Assembly (NCBI GenBank): GCA_950295325.1
Contig: OX485803.1
Span: 49,121,554 to 49,181,553, forward strand
Direction: 5' to 3'
Length of the DNA: 60,000 nucleotides
Origin: Polytrichum commune
Taxonomy: Eukaryota > Streptophyta > Polytrichopsida > Polytrichales > Polytrichaceae
This document shows, in pieces, positions 37,261-47,380 of this stretch. Each line of letters starts with the position of its first letter. Within the stretch, counting starts at the first letter, position 1. The position numbers and the translations under genes were made by a program. Under the pieces are notes generated by a model, which saw nothing but the letters and a program-made list of their open reading frames with translations, was not told the origin of the DNA and searched no databases.

Positions 37261-40200
37261 CATGAAAAGCGTGCCGAATGACATCCCCACACAAGCCTTC
37301 TTCAAGGACATAATAAAGTAATAATAACGAGGGGCGTGGTGGCATGCAACCTCGTGAGTCATGAAATCCTTGACTTTCTGGACCTCTCTGCCCATGCGGC
37401 GAGCGGCTTACACTTGGTGCAAATTCGCTCCTCCTGCCAGACTTGTGTCTGCACGGGGCACTAGCTATAACATGTAAGCAAGCAGGCCAGAAAGAAGCTG
37501 TTGTAAAAGTCCCAGAAAGCTCTGGCCGTGACAAGGCAATGCCTATCCGGGACTGCTAAAAGTATGTCAACTTCATGTCAACTTTGCTTTTGACATCCTG
37601 CCGGCCATTGGGATCGCAAATTACACTGTCTTCTTCTGCCACTATTGTTGCAGATGAAAAGCACAGCTATTAGTAGAAATGGGCAACAGAGGGCCTGTAC
37701 TTCGAATGTAGCACTACAGTACTGCTCCATATAGGCTGACCCCTATTCATCTTGCCTTTAAGATCGCAAGTTGCAAAGATTGAGATCAAGGCTAGGGTCG
37801 ATCCGATTATAAGTAAGTTAAGTGCGATTCATTTTTGTTGCATGCCAATATTGAACCATACATGCCCATTGTGTAAGTTGCCAATCTGGGCGAGGTGAAG
37901 ATACAAAGACCCTCAGGATTGGAAACTACGTCCTTCTTTGTAGTAGCATTAACTGGACATGACCTAGCATGTTGATGTGGGGTTTCCAATGTCACTAAGA
38001 ATCTTGATTCTTCTGACATCGAGATTTCATCACAGGAAAAAGACTCGTGCACAACTAAGTTGATCTGATCTTGATAAACAAACAGAAACGTGGTTGTGGA
38101 CATTTCCAGGCAAGGCAGTCACTACTTACCATCTTCGTCTAAATTGGCAAAGAGGATTGCAAGTTCAACATCATCCCCAACACGATGACCTCTGTATCTG
38201 GAGGAAAGTCTGTACGTGTCCTGGATTGGGTAGTGTATTGTCAGTACGAATTACAACAAGTGTCAGGATGATATGTAGGATGGGAGATTACAGAAATTTA
38301 GGATTTTGGGACTGTCAATAGTGCAGATTGAATGAGGCACTTCAATTTTGAAAACGTGCCAATCAGACCAAACAAATTTGTAGCTCTCCGGCGATCCATC
38401 CATATTCGAAAGGTAAGCAGTATGCATGTGTTCTGACATGTTTTGATTTGGAGATCGAAGGCATGACTTAACCCTAGGACTTTGAGTATGAAGTGCGATT
38501 TCTGGTATTCTGAGGATTTTCTTTTTATTGGACACAAAAGACACGACTCGTTGCTCAAGAGCAATAAATTGGTTCAGATAGGGTGTGCAAGGTCTGACCT
38601 GTGCTGGATTAACGAATCTGATGTTTCTTCGAGCTTTCGGTTTTATCAGCAGCATTGTATTCATCACAATGGCAGCCGAAACGGGAGGAGGCGTGGATTA
38701 GGGTTCTTTCTGTGTCGAGATAAATAGCTGAAATCATCATCATGTGTGTAGAATCAGGAAAAATTCTGGCATGGATGATCTCACCAATTTGGCCTTCACG
38801 TCTGGCGTTGTTGATTGTGTGCATTCATCTCTGAGATGTTTTTATCAATAGCAACATTGTAATCGCTATGGCAGCCAGAAAGGGAGGAAGGGTTCTTAGA
38901 CCAGGGCTCGTTCTGTGTCGGGATAGATAGCTGAAGTCATCATGTGTGTAGAATCAGAAAAAAATTAGGCATGAATGATCACATCAATTTGATCTTCGCC
39001 CCTGGAATTGTTGAGTGATTATGTGTATCTATGTCTGAGATGTTTGCTATCGAAATGGCAGCCAAGGAGGAGGCAGCTTAGAATCTAGGCTCATGTGTGT
39101 AGAAGCAAAATTTTCTTCCGGCATGGATTATCTCGTCAATTTGATTTTCAGTTCTAGCATTGTCGATTGTGTGTATCCATGGCTGAGATGTTGTATCAGG
39201 CATCAACAACCGGATATGGTATGGTGACAGGTATCGAAAAACATTATCATCAATTTGGCATAACCTTCCATCTCTCAATAAACACGTTGGCGACGTATGG
39301 CTCGGTAATTTCTTGCAGAGTACGTCGTGCCCCGCAGCCTGCACTTCAATTTTACCCCCGTTTCCTTCAGCTTGGTCCAAGAATTTCTGACGCCATTCTT
39401 CAGTCGCATCTTCACCGCGGCGAGGGCTTCAGAAACTCTGAGCAAGGTGCCAAACGGCACATGCAGGAATTCGCTGAATGGGATGAGCCACAAAGCTGAG
39501 GGCGACGGTGGTGAAGATTGTGGCGGAGACAACGGCATCTCACTTACGACCGACCTTGAAGGCTGAAACAACACATCTCTTTCGGCTTGAAAGGAAACGA
39601 ATATCAAATGATTCATCGCATTACATCTTTAATGGACCAGACTGCAGTATACAGTAAACCCTAATTTATTGTATTTCACGGTTTCCGAATTGTCCACTGT
39701 CTACTTTAGATCTGGAGTCTGCTTCTCCATCCATGAAATTGTTACTCGACATGAGGATATGAAGTAATTAACCTGATGCCAATCTGAGGAGTATTTCCTA
39801 CTCGTGATCCCGCATGAATGAATTAGGGGTAGGAGAGTCTGAGAACATCAATCAGGTGAACGTCGCAAAAATTAACCACATGAACTTCTTCGTGAAGTGG
39901 GAATTATAGTCGGCGGTTGATCTCCTCCGATGTTGAAACACAGGGAACCATCACTTGTTTGGGCCAGAGTCTCTTCACCTGGAACAATATGGCATGTAAC
40001 ACTGGGAGAATCAAAAGGGTGCCAATTAGAGTCCGTCACCAAGAGGCTCATGTCTCCAACAGAGTCCTCCATGTAGGACGTTGAAGATATAAAATTACTG
40101 GAAATTCTTCATTGCAGTTGTAACGATCCTACTGGCTCAAATGTACTCCTCACAGATGAATGGCCCAAATTGTTTCCAAAGTCAAAACAACACCAATAAC

Positions 40201-40289
40201 TTACTGTTTTGTCGTCCTCATCATCACATGACCTGTGAGTTGTGGGATTCACCTTTCATCACTTCCACTTTCTGAAGGCTCTTCAAGTC
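37261..40289. other. Region of gene-like texture without an identifiable gene
   Basis: This stretch is less AT-rich than the spacers, lacks the common repeat families, and has exon-like pieces on the minus strand. One is 38197-38130 (good acceptor and donor). Open frames lie at 38103-37807, 40072-39872 and the GC-richer 39616-39275. None has a domain I recognise, and I could not join them into one frame. It may hold an unknown or decaying minus-strand gene. Confidence 0.35.
38630..39200 (-). repeat. Three-copy tandem repeat, about 190-200 bp period
   Basis: The word ATGGCAGCC recurs at 38669, 38868 and 39055. Each is followed by GGGAGGAGG-like, TTCTGTGTCG-like, ATCATCATGTGTGTAGAA, GGCATGGATGATCTC or close variants, and by a GTTGATTGTGTG or GTCGATTGTGTG end. 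The third copy lacks part of the unit. Confidence 0.8.
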
Positions 40290-40897
40290 ATTGAGCTACA
40301 TCAATCCTCGCAACATTTAGAATGCCAGTCATCATTCACATTCGTTCATATTCTTGCAGGACAATGTATACCAACGGATGGTCTGGGATTCAGCATGTAT
40401 GCATTCTTGTGCAAAGCCACTGATTAAGAGTGGCTGATGGCTTGAGGTCCATCATCACTTCCAAGGAACATTCATCCTACAGACCTTGTGAAATCCCACT
40501 GTACAAGCGACGTGACCTACATAAAACATGCTTTCCTTCAGTCTCCCTTGACTTATTTTCAATCACTGAATTCCTTTGATCCAACAGACATGATGATCAA
40601 AGGAATTCAGGATGGTTGAGGTTCCTTCCCTTTGGAGGAACTTCCAGCAAAACCCTTGCTCACATGACATTGATCTGGCACCTGCGAAGCAATCTTGCTT
40701 CTTCCCATTCAAGATAAGACTTTCTTGTCCATCAATCCTCACCAACTCTCACAACTTTTGTATACCATGAACTCATCATTCACAAAAGTTCACGTACTCG
40801 CAGCACAATGTACACACGAATGGACAGTCTGGAATTCAATGTGTGAATGTATTATTGTAAAAAGCCACTAAGAATGGCAGATAGCTGGAGGTCTATC

Positions 40898-41195
40898 TAT
40901 TGGAGACAATTCGTTTCGCATTGGTCGAAGATTAGTCACTTAGTTAGTTGGTACTGATTCCTGATTAGTAACAGAAGCTTCTACTCGCAGAATAAAAGAC
41001 AGCATCTCGCTCACTGTGTATGTGAGTGTGTATATGTTGTGTGTGTACAGCAAGTGCGTGTCTGCACTGTAGGCAGTTGTGAGCAAGTTGATCATTGTCT
41101 GAATAAAGAGCTTGAGTATATTTCAGGATGTCATGTGTACGTGTGAGTTGTTTCTTTATCGAATTTGTATACTGTAAATGTTGTTGTATTCAATA
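40898..41195 (+). repeat. Copia-B 5' LTR
   Basis: Starts TATTGGAGAC and ends GTATTCAATA. Contains a GAATAAAAG stretch, a GTGTGTATATG-type repeat and AATAAAGAGC, which could serve as the polyadenylation signal. Confidence 0.97.
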
Positions 41196-41215
41196 GATTA
41201 TGGGCCCACGTCTTG
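41196..41215 (+). promoter_or_regulatory. Copia-B primer binding site, half-tRNA type
   Basis: TTATGGGCCCAC at 41198-41209 is complementary to the anticodon stem-loop of plant initiator methionine tRNA (GUGGGCCCAUAA around the CAU anticodon), not to its 3' CCA end. Drosophila copia and yeast Ty5 are known to prime from such an internally cut initiator tRNA. The tRNA match is from my knowledge of the tRNA and was not computed. Confidence 0.8.
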
Positions 41216-41635
41216 CGCTCCAAGAGGTCACAGTGTCCCTGACTCACGACTGATTGCTGTTTTCTTGATTTCACTTTCTATGATATTTCTCTTTTTCATG
41301 AATTAACACGTCTCTTGAGTAGTTTCTTGATTTCCAAAACTGCTGTAACAAACCAGGTCATTCGATTCTTTGATACTGATCTTCTTTTATGCCGTCAACT
41401 GGCCACATCGTAGTAATCTTCCGGTGTACATAGAAGTCCACTCTTGTCGGTTCCTGCTTTTCCCTCTTAACACATTGCAATGATAAAAATATCCCGACAT
41501 CACCGTTCTGGTGGTCCCACCTAATCTGATTGTCGTGTCTTTCTTTTTCCTTTCTTTTCTGTGGTCTCCGCTGTTCTTCAAAATCGCTCAGGTGATTCCA
41601 GTTTTTCTTCATCTTGTTTTCGAGTCGTGTCCAAC

Positions 41636-42205
41636 ATGAGTGACCTCAAAGAACTCAGTAACTTGCAGAAATATAATGGCAAGGAGTATAACCTTTGGAA
41701 GTTCCAAGCGCAGGCCTTCCTTGATGGCCGAGGTTTCATGGGGATTGTCGACGGGACAGAAACCATGCCCGCTCTGCCTTCTTCACAATCCTCCACACCT
41801 ATTCCAGAGATTCAGTTTGGTCGCACTATTTTCTCCGAACTCACTCCTAATCTCGATGAAGGAATGTCCCCAGCACAACGTGATGCTGTTCAGAATGCCA
41901 TTCTTGATTTCAAGAAACGTGATAAGCAAGCCTTCTCTATTCTCATTCAATTGGTGGACAAACCAATTCTTCATCAGATCATTAATTGTAAAACTTCCAA
42001 GGAGATCTGGGATAAACTTGCCCTGATACATCAACGAACTGCTGTCCAATCTCTGTATCAGCTCCAAGAGAATTATTATAACATGCGGCTTGGGGAAAAT
42101 GGTGATATGGCCACTTTTATTGGCAACCTTGAGATACTTAATAGTCAGATTGAGGAACTAGGAACAAGACCTTTCTCCGAGGAAATGGTCATCTCAAAAT
42201 GCTGA
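41636..42205 (+). CDS. Copia-B gag, N-terminal part
   Basis: The ATG at 41636 starts a 189-residue frame beginning MSDLKELSNLQKYNG, a typical copia gag start with YNLWKFQAQAFLDG. It continues through a helical UBN2-type region (KRDKQAFSILIQLV, EIWDKLALIHQ, LQENYYNMRL) and ends at a TGA (42203-42205). The stop lies 7 bases past the start of the next frame, which holds the rest of gag and all of pol. The break falls at AAAA (42197-42200 region), and the second frame takes up gag homology at once. The gag is therefore split by a one-base frame difference rather than ending here. Virus-like particle protein if expressed. Confidence 0.85.
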   Translation: MSDLKELSNLQKYNGKEYNLWKFQAQAFLDGRGFMGIVDGTETMPALPSSQSSTPIPEIQFGRTIFSELTPNLDEGMSPAQRDAVQNAILDFKKRDKQAFSILIQLVDKPILHQIINCKTSKEIWDKLALIHQRTAVQSLYQLQENYYNMRLGENGDMATFIGNLEILNSQIEELGTRPFSEEMVISKC

Positions 42206-45200
42206 GCAATCTGCCAGCAACCTATGATACCTTTCAAACTATGTGGAAAACTGTAGCTCCTGAGCAACAGACTCTTTCTAACCTGCAGACATGGTTACTC
42301 GACGAAGAACGCGCCATTCGGAAACGCCAGTTCGAAACTACCCACAGTCATACTTCGGCGTATTTCTCCCGCAGTTCACACGTTCCTGGGAACTCCGGGC
42401 GGTATCGGTCTCATTTTCACACCAACGGTAACACCAGTGGACTTGTTCAGGATGGAATTCGAGGCTCTCGATCTTTCATGCCTCACGAGCCGCAAGACCC
42501 ACACTACCAGCGAGCTCAAGACATTGCGGCAAGAAAGCAAGTGTCCAGATGCGGTAATTGCGGGGAGATAGGACACTGGCATAAAGAATGTCCTCGCCCC
42601 CCAAGAAGATCTGCTTCAACTCGGAATTTCTCACATCAGAATTCCGCAGATCACCCAAGCGGAAGCTCCTCAGCCACCGGCACCTCTTTTTCTTCTTCTT
42701 CTCAGGATCCACGATACCCTGCTAGATCGCCGCATGTGACCATGACCACACCGCGCGCTTACATGGTCCAGTTTCTTGATCAAGAAGTTCATCCTACAGA
42801 CTGGCTTGCAGACAGTGGTTCGTCACACCACATGTCCGATCAACGTACGTGGTTTACCAATTTCACAGCAGTCCCTGCAGGTACGTGGCCTGTTCAAGCG
42901 GTCGCTGGTCATACTACCTTTGTGGAAGGCATTGGAGATATTCCAATTGAGATCTATATTCGGAATCAGTGGGAGCATGGACTCCTCACCGATGTCTTAT
43001 ATGTACCAGTGCTCCAGAGAAATCTTTTCTCAGTTTCCTCTGCAGCATTCAAGAATGTTGATACCCTGTATACCAAGACAGGCTGTCAAATGTTGGCAGA
43101 TGGTAATGTTCTCATGGAGGGATCCTTAGAAGGCATGCTCTACAAACTTCACATCAGAGCACTCCCTTCTACTCATGCAAATGTCATTCAATCCATAGGA
43201 ACAAGTTCTAAGCTCAATGGTACTTGCAGCCTAGCTATCTGGCATCAACGGCTTTGTCATCTCAATTACCCAACAATTCTTGCCATGGATCGAACTGAGG
43301 CAGTTACAGGGATGTTTCTTCAAAACAAACAAATCCCTGAGTTCTGTCAAGGCTGTGTTCTAGGAAAGAGTCATCGCCATACTTTTCCCTCCTCACCGAT
43401 CCGAACACCTTCCTTGACTCCAGGGTACCGGATTCATGCTGACCTCTGCGGACCCATGGCGCATGTCTCTCTAGGAGGAGCTCTATATTATCTGTTGTTC
43501 AAAGATGACTATTCAGGGTATCGGTATATTTTCTGCCTTGCTGAGAAATCCGATGCTCTTCGATGTTTCCAAGATGTCTACAGCGATATTTTCCGAGACA
43601 CTGGACATCACATGCAGATCTTCCGCACAGATGGTGGCGGGGAATTCACTAGCAAGAAGTTTCAAGAATGTCTCTCCCAGAAGGGTGTTCGACATGAAAT
43701 CACTGCGCCTTACTCTCCAGAACAGAACGGTTTATGCGAAAGGGATAATCGGACAATTATGGAGAGTGTCCGCTCCCTCCTTCACACCAGTGGGTTTCCC
43801 CTGAGCTTTTGGGCAGAAGCCTGCCATACAGTGGTGTACACTTTAAATCGAACTGGTTCTCGATTAATTCCTGGCAGCACACCTTTTACCCTTTGGTATG
43901 GCTTTAAACCTTCTTTGGAACATTTCCGAGTTTTTGGCTGCCAAGTCTATGCTTACATTGAGAAGAAACAGCGGACAAAATTGGATCCCAAAAGTCATTT
44001 GTGCTATTTTCTAGGCTACTGTGACAACACTAAGGGTTACCGGATCTGGGACCCCGTGACCTCACAAGTCTTGATCCGGCGAGATGTGTCTTTTAACGAG
44101 CAAATTCTTTATGGAGATAAGCAGGAAACATCTCATTCATCTTCCTCCTCTGAACAAGTGCCGACTGCCACTCTTCCAATCACTCCTACAGATGGTTCCT
44201 CACATACTCCAGATGATTCCTCTCACTCTCTATGTTTCCCTAATTCTTCTCCCGCTTCTTCTTCTTCTTGTCCGTCTGAGCCCACCCTAACTCATAACTC
44301 TGTCATTTCAGACTCTCCTTCTTCTTCAATTCCTGCCAATGGTCAAAATGAGACTCCTCTTGCCGCAGATAGCATCAGCCTCTCTCCACTCACTCCCCGA
44401 ACTCTCATTTCTCACCCCAATTTCCAATCAGACACACTAGTTCGCATGCGCTCTCTTGCGGAAATTGATCGTCTTCTTCCTCGATCATCATCTTCTACCC
44501 CTGCACTCCCATTAGCCCAAGCACATCTCATTCATACTTTTGTCTCTCCTCCAATCAATAGTTCCTCTTCTCTTGAATCAGCCGTTTCTTCTACGGAGAC
44601 CTCCTCTTCTGTCACTACCGATTTCTCACCAGATGATCCTACCACTTACCTTGAAGCTCTTCACAGCCCTGATGCTGCCCAATGGGTGCATGCTATGACA
44701 GAAGAAGTCAACTCTCTCAAGGAAAGCAAGACCTGGGAACTGGTTCGTCTACCAGATGGGCGTCAAGCCATTCAGTGTAAATGGGTATTCAAGACAAAAT
44801 ATCTTCCCAATGGTAATATTGACAAATTCAAAGCTCGTCTTGTTGCGAAGGGATACACTCAAAAGGCAGGCATAGATTACAGCGAAACTTTCTCTCCAGT
44901 GGTCAAATTTGAAACTGTCCGCATCGTTATGGCCATCACTGCTGCTGATGATCTCGAAATAGTTCAGTTCGACATCAAAACTGCCTTCCTTAATGGAGAC
45001 ATTGCAGAGCTTCTTTATATGGAGCAGCCTGAAGGATTTATCGATAAAGATCACCCTGATTATGTCTATCTTCTTCACAAGGCTCTGTATGGCCTCAAAC
45101 AGGCCTCTCGAAACTGGAACAACAAATTTCGCCAGTTTCTTCTTCAATTTGGTTTTACAGCAAGTGATGCAGATCCCTGTGCATACTACTCTTCTCAAGG

Positions 45201-46191
45201 AGGCCAAACTATCATTCTCCTCATCTATGTAGATGACGGACTCATTTGTTTTTCTCGCGGGACTAACATTGATCACATCCTGGATACCATGGACAAAGCA
45301 TTCTCAAATACCCAAGGACCTGCTGGATGCTATGTAGGTCTCCGCATTACCCGGCGCCGTGATACAAACGAAATCTTCCTCGATCAAACTCATTACCTCA
45401 CCAAGCTTGTTCGAAAATTTGGATTCCATGATGCGGTTCCACTCTCTATCCCAGCTAATCCTCATAGTCCTCTCAGTTTCCTCTCTTCTGATGCTTCTTT
45501 TCCTGCTACCACTTTTCCTTATCAGACAATTGTAGGCTGTCTGCAGTTTGCTTGTATAGGAACACGTCCAGATCTTTCGTACGCTGTGAGTGTTGCTGCT
45601 AAGTACTGTATCAACCCCTCGCCAGCTCACTGTAATGCCCTTCGGCGAATTCTAAAATACCTAGCTGGTACTTTGAATCTTGGCCTCTCCTTCTCCGGAA
45701 ACCATCATCCTCTCACTCTCACAGCTTACAGTGATGTGGATTTCGCTATGGATTTGGACGACAGAAAATCACGCTCCGGCTTCATACTCTTTGTTAATCA
45801 TGGTCCCGTTTTTTGGGCCTCTCGCAAACAGACAAGTTGTGCAAGCAGCACAACTGAGGCAGAATACATGGCTGCCTCTTCTACCACCAAAGAGATTATT
45901 TGGCACAGACGTTTACTCACAAGTCTTGGGAAAGCCCCAACTTCTCCTACTCATCTATTCACAGATAATCAGAGTGCTTTACGCCTCATTAAGAATCCAG
46001 AGTTTCATCGCAGGACCAAACACATTGATGTCCAATATCATGTTATCCGAGAAGCCTTTCTTGCTAATCTTCTTCTCCCTTCTTTTGTCTCTTCACATGA
46101 TCAATTAGCAGATATCTTTACCAAAGCTCTTTCCAAAGAAACTTTTCAGCGTCTGCGCCATCAACTTGGAATGTACTCAGTTGAGCATTGA
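42199..46191 (+). CDS. Copia-B gag C-terminus and pol polyprotein
   Basis: A 1330-residue frame. In order: end of gag; CCHC zinc knuckle CGNCGEIGHWHKEC (118-131); aspartic protease ADSGSSHHM (204-212); integrase zinc site with His349, His354, Cys383 and Cys386; integrase catalytic Asp415, Asp478 and Glu514; a Ser/Thr/Pro-rich linker (about 650-800); reverse transcriptase with Asp925 and YVDD (1010-1013); and RNase H with Asp1179, Glu1220 and Asp1256, ending in QLADIFTKAL. All catalytic residues I can place are present and no internal stop occurs, in contrast to Copia-A. The ATG overlaps the stop of the first gag frame, so it would be expressed only by frameshift, reinitiation or a repaired copy. 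Confidence 0.95.
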   Translation: MLSNLPATYDTFQTMWKTVAPEQQTLSNLQTWLLDEERAIRKRQFETTHSHTSAYFSRSSHVPGNSGRYRSHFHTNGNTSGLVQDGIRGSRSFMPHEPQDPHYQRAQDIAARKQVSRCGNCGEIGHWHKECPRPPRRSASTRNFSHQNSADHPSGSSSATGTSFSSSSQDPRYPARSPHVTMTTPRAYMVQFLDQEVHPTDWLADSGSSHHMSDQRTWFTNFTAVPAGTWPVQAVAGHTTFVEGIGDIPIEIYIRNQWEHGLLTDVLYVPVLQRNLFSVSSAAFKNVDTLYTKTGCQMLADGNVLMEGSLEGMLYKLHIRALPSTHANVIQSIGTSSKLNGTCSLAIWHQRLCHLNYPTILAMDRTEAVTGMFLQNKQIPEFCQGCVLGKSHRHTFPSSPIRTPSLTPGYRIHADLCGPMAHVSLGGALYYLLFKDDYSGYRYIFCLAEKSDALRCFQDVYSDIFRDTGHHMQIFRTDGGGEFTSKKFQECLSQKGVRHEITAPYSPEQNGLCERDNRTIMESVRSLLHTSGFPLSFWAEACHTVVYTLNRTGSRLIPGSTPFTLWYGFKPSLEHFRVFGCQVYAYIEKKQRTKLDPKSHLCYFLGYCDNTKGYRIWDPVTSQVLIRRDVSFNEQILYGDKQETSHSSSSSEQVPTATLPITPTDGSSHTPDDSSHSLCFPNSSPASSSSCPSEPTLTHNSVISDSPSSSIPANGQNETPLAADSISLSPLTPRTLISHPNFQSDTLVRMRSLAEIDRLLPRSSSSTPALPLAQAHLIHTFVSPPINSSSSLESAVSSTETSSSVTTDFSPDDPTTYLEALHSPDAAQWVHAMTEEVNSLKESKTWELVRLPDGRQAIQCKWVFKTKYLPNGNIDKFKARLVAKGYTQKAGIDYSETFSPVVKFETVRIVMAITAADDLEIVQFDIKTAFLNGDIAELLYMEQPEGFIDKDHPDYVYLLHKALYGLKQASRNWNNKFRQFLLQFGFTASDADPCAYYSSQGGQTIILLIYVDDGLICFSRGTNIDHILDTMDKAFSNTQGPAGCYVGLRITRRRDTNEIFLDQTHYLTKLVRKFGFHDAVPLSIPANPHSPLSFLSSDASFPATTFPYQTIVGCLQFACIGTRPDLSYAVSVAAKYCINPSPAHCNALRRILKYLAGTLNLGLSFSGNHHPLTLTAYSDVDFAMDLDDRKSRSGFILFVNHGPVFWASRKQTSCASSTTEAEYMAASSTTKEIIWHRRLLTSLGKAPTSPTHLFTDNQSALRLIKNPEFHRRTKHIDVQYHVIREAFLANLLLPSFVSSHDQLADIFTKALSKETFQRLRHQLGMYSVEH

Positions 46192-46220
46192 GTGGGAGCT
46201 TGGTCCATCTTCCAATGTTC

Positions 46221-46232
46221 AACGAGTGGGAG
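46221..46232 (+). promoter_or_regulatory. Copia-B polypurine tract
   Basis: AACGAGTGGGAG directly abuts the 3' LTR. Purine tracts at this place prime plus-strand DNA synthesis in LTR retrotransposons. Confidence 0.8.
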
Positions 46233-46530
46233 TATTGGAGACAATTCGTTTCGCATTGGTCGAAGATTAGTCACTTAGTTAGTTGGTACTGATTCCTGAT
46301 TAGTAACAGAAGCTTCTACTTGCAGAATAAAAGACAGCATCTCGCTCACTGTGTATGTGAGTGTGTATATGTTGTGTGTGTACAGCAAGTGCGTGTCTGC
46401 ACTGTAGGCAGTTGTGAGCAAGTTGATCATTGTCTGAATAAAGAGCTTGAGTATATTTCAGGATGTCATGTGTACGTGTGAGTTGTTTCTTTATCGAATT
46501 TGTATACTGTAAATGTTGTTGTATTCAATA
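46233..46530 (+). repeat. Copia-B 3' LTR
   Basis: Same length and ends as the 5' LTR with a single visible difference. Followed immediately by the target duplication CTATC. Confidence 0.97.
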
Positions 46531-47380
46531 CTATCATCACTTCCAAATCTGAGGAAGGGACAATCATCCTGCAGACCTTGCGAAATCCCACTGTACATGT
46601 AAACATGATCTACATAAACCATGTTGAATCTCCCCAGACTTACTTTCAGTCACTTGATGTGCCAGTAGTGGCCATTCATGAGACAAAATCTTCCAACAGA
46701 TATAATGAAGAAAGGAATACAGGATGGTTGAGGTTTCTTCCCTTCGGAGGAACATCATGAGCATCCTCTTCCTTCAAAACTCTAAGTTACATGATATGCA
46801 TTGATCTGACACCCGGGAAACAATCTTGCTTCTCCCCAACAAAACAAAACTGTTTGTCTTCGTCAAGCCTCACCGATTCACACAACTTTTAAAATGCCAT
46901 GAATTCATCATTCACACGAGTTCACAAACTCGCACCAAAATGTATACACGAATGGACAGTCTGGGATTCAGAGTGTGTGTGTATTTTTGTACAAAGCCAC
47001 TAAGAATGGCGAATAGCTGGAGGCCCATCATCACTTCCAGGACTGAGGGGACAATCATCCTGCAGACCTTGTGAAATCCCACTACACATTCAACATGATC
47101 TACACAAAACATGTTGGATCTCCCTTAACTTGTTTTCAATTACTGGATGTGCTAGTAGTAGTGGCCATTCATAAGATTAACATCCTCAAACAAAGAATGA
47201 TGATCCAAGGAATTCAGGATGGTTGAGGTTCCTTCCCTTCTGAGGAACTTCATGAACATTCTCTTCCTGCAAAACCCCTAAACGACATGGTATGCATTGA
47301 ACAATTCTCTCGAATTCCTGCTCAAATGCTCAACAGTAGGGGGAAAATGTAGTTATTCCTAAAGAAGTATATTTTTCTAT

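Larger units (their letters stand above)
40898..46530 (+). mobile_element. Copia-B: young Ty1/copia LTR retrotransposon
   Basis: The 298-bp LTRs (40898-41195 and 46233-46530) differ by one C/T (TTCTACTCGCAG versus TTCTACTTGCAG) by eye. LTR ends are TATTG...CAATA, not the usual TG...CA. A perfect target duplication CTATC lies at 40893-40897 and 46531-46535. A primer site begins right after the left LTR and a purine tract GAGTGGGAG ends right before the right LTR. The internal part encodes a full set of copia proteins except for one frame break in gag. It is a recent insertion, perhaps still mobilisable with help. Confidence 0.97.
40290..47335. repeat. Tandem repeat of 445-495 bp units, interrupted by Copia-B
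   Basis: About two and a half to three units. The landmark ACAATGTA(T/C)AC...CGGATGG or CGAATGGACAGTCTGG occurs at 40361, 40805 and, as AAAATGTATACACG, near 46937. Also repeated are GAAATCCCACTGTACA, GAATTCAGGATGGTTGAGGT, CAATCTTGCTTCT, ATGAA(C/T)TCATCATTCACA and AGCCACTAAGAATGGC. Copia-B sits inside the middle unit. The array ends about 45 bases from the stop codon of the KAI2-like gene, so it may overlap that gene's 3' untranslated region. Confidence 0.85.

Noticed and set aside
42199-42205. Programmed frameshift as the firm explanation for split gag
   Set aside because: No pseudoknot or family conservation could be shown and mid-gag shifts are not typical of copia; kept only as a testable option.
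44749-45276. Minus-strand 175-codon frame opposite the reverse transcriptase
   Set aside because: Shadow of the Copia-B pol frame; no independent support.
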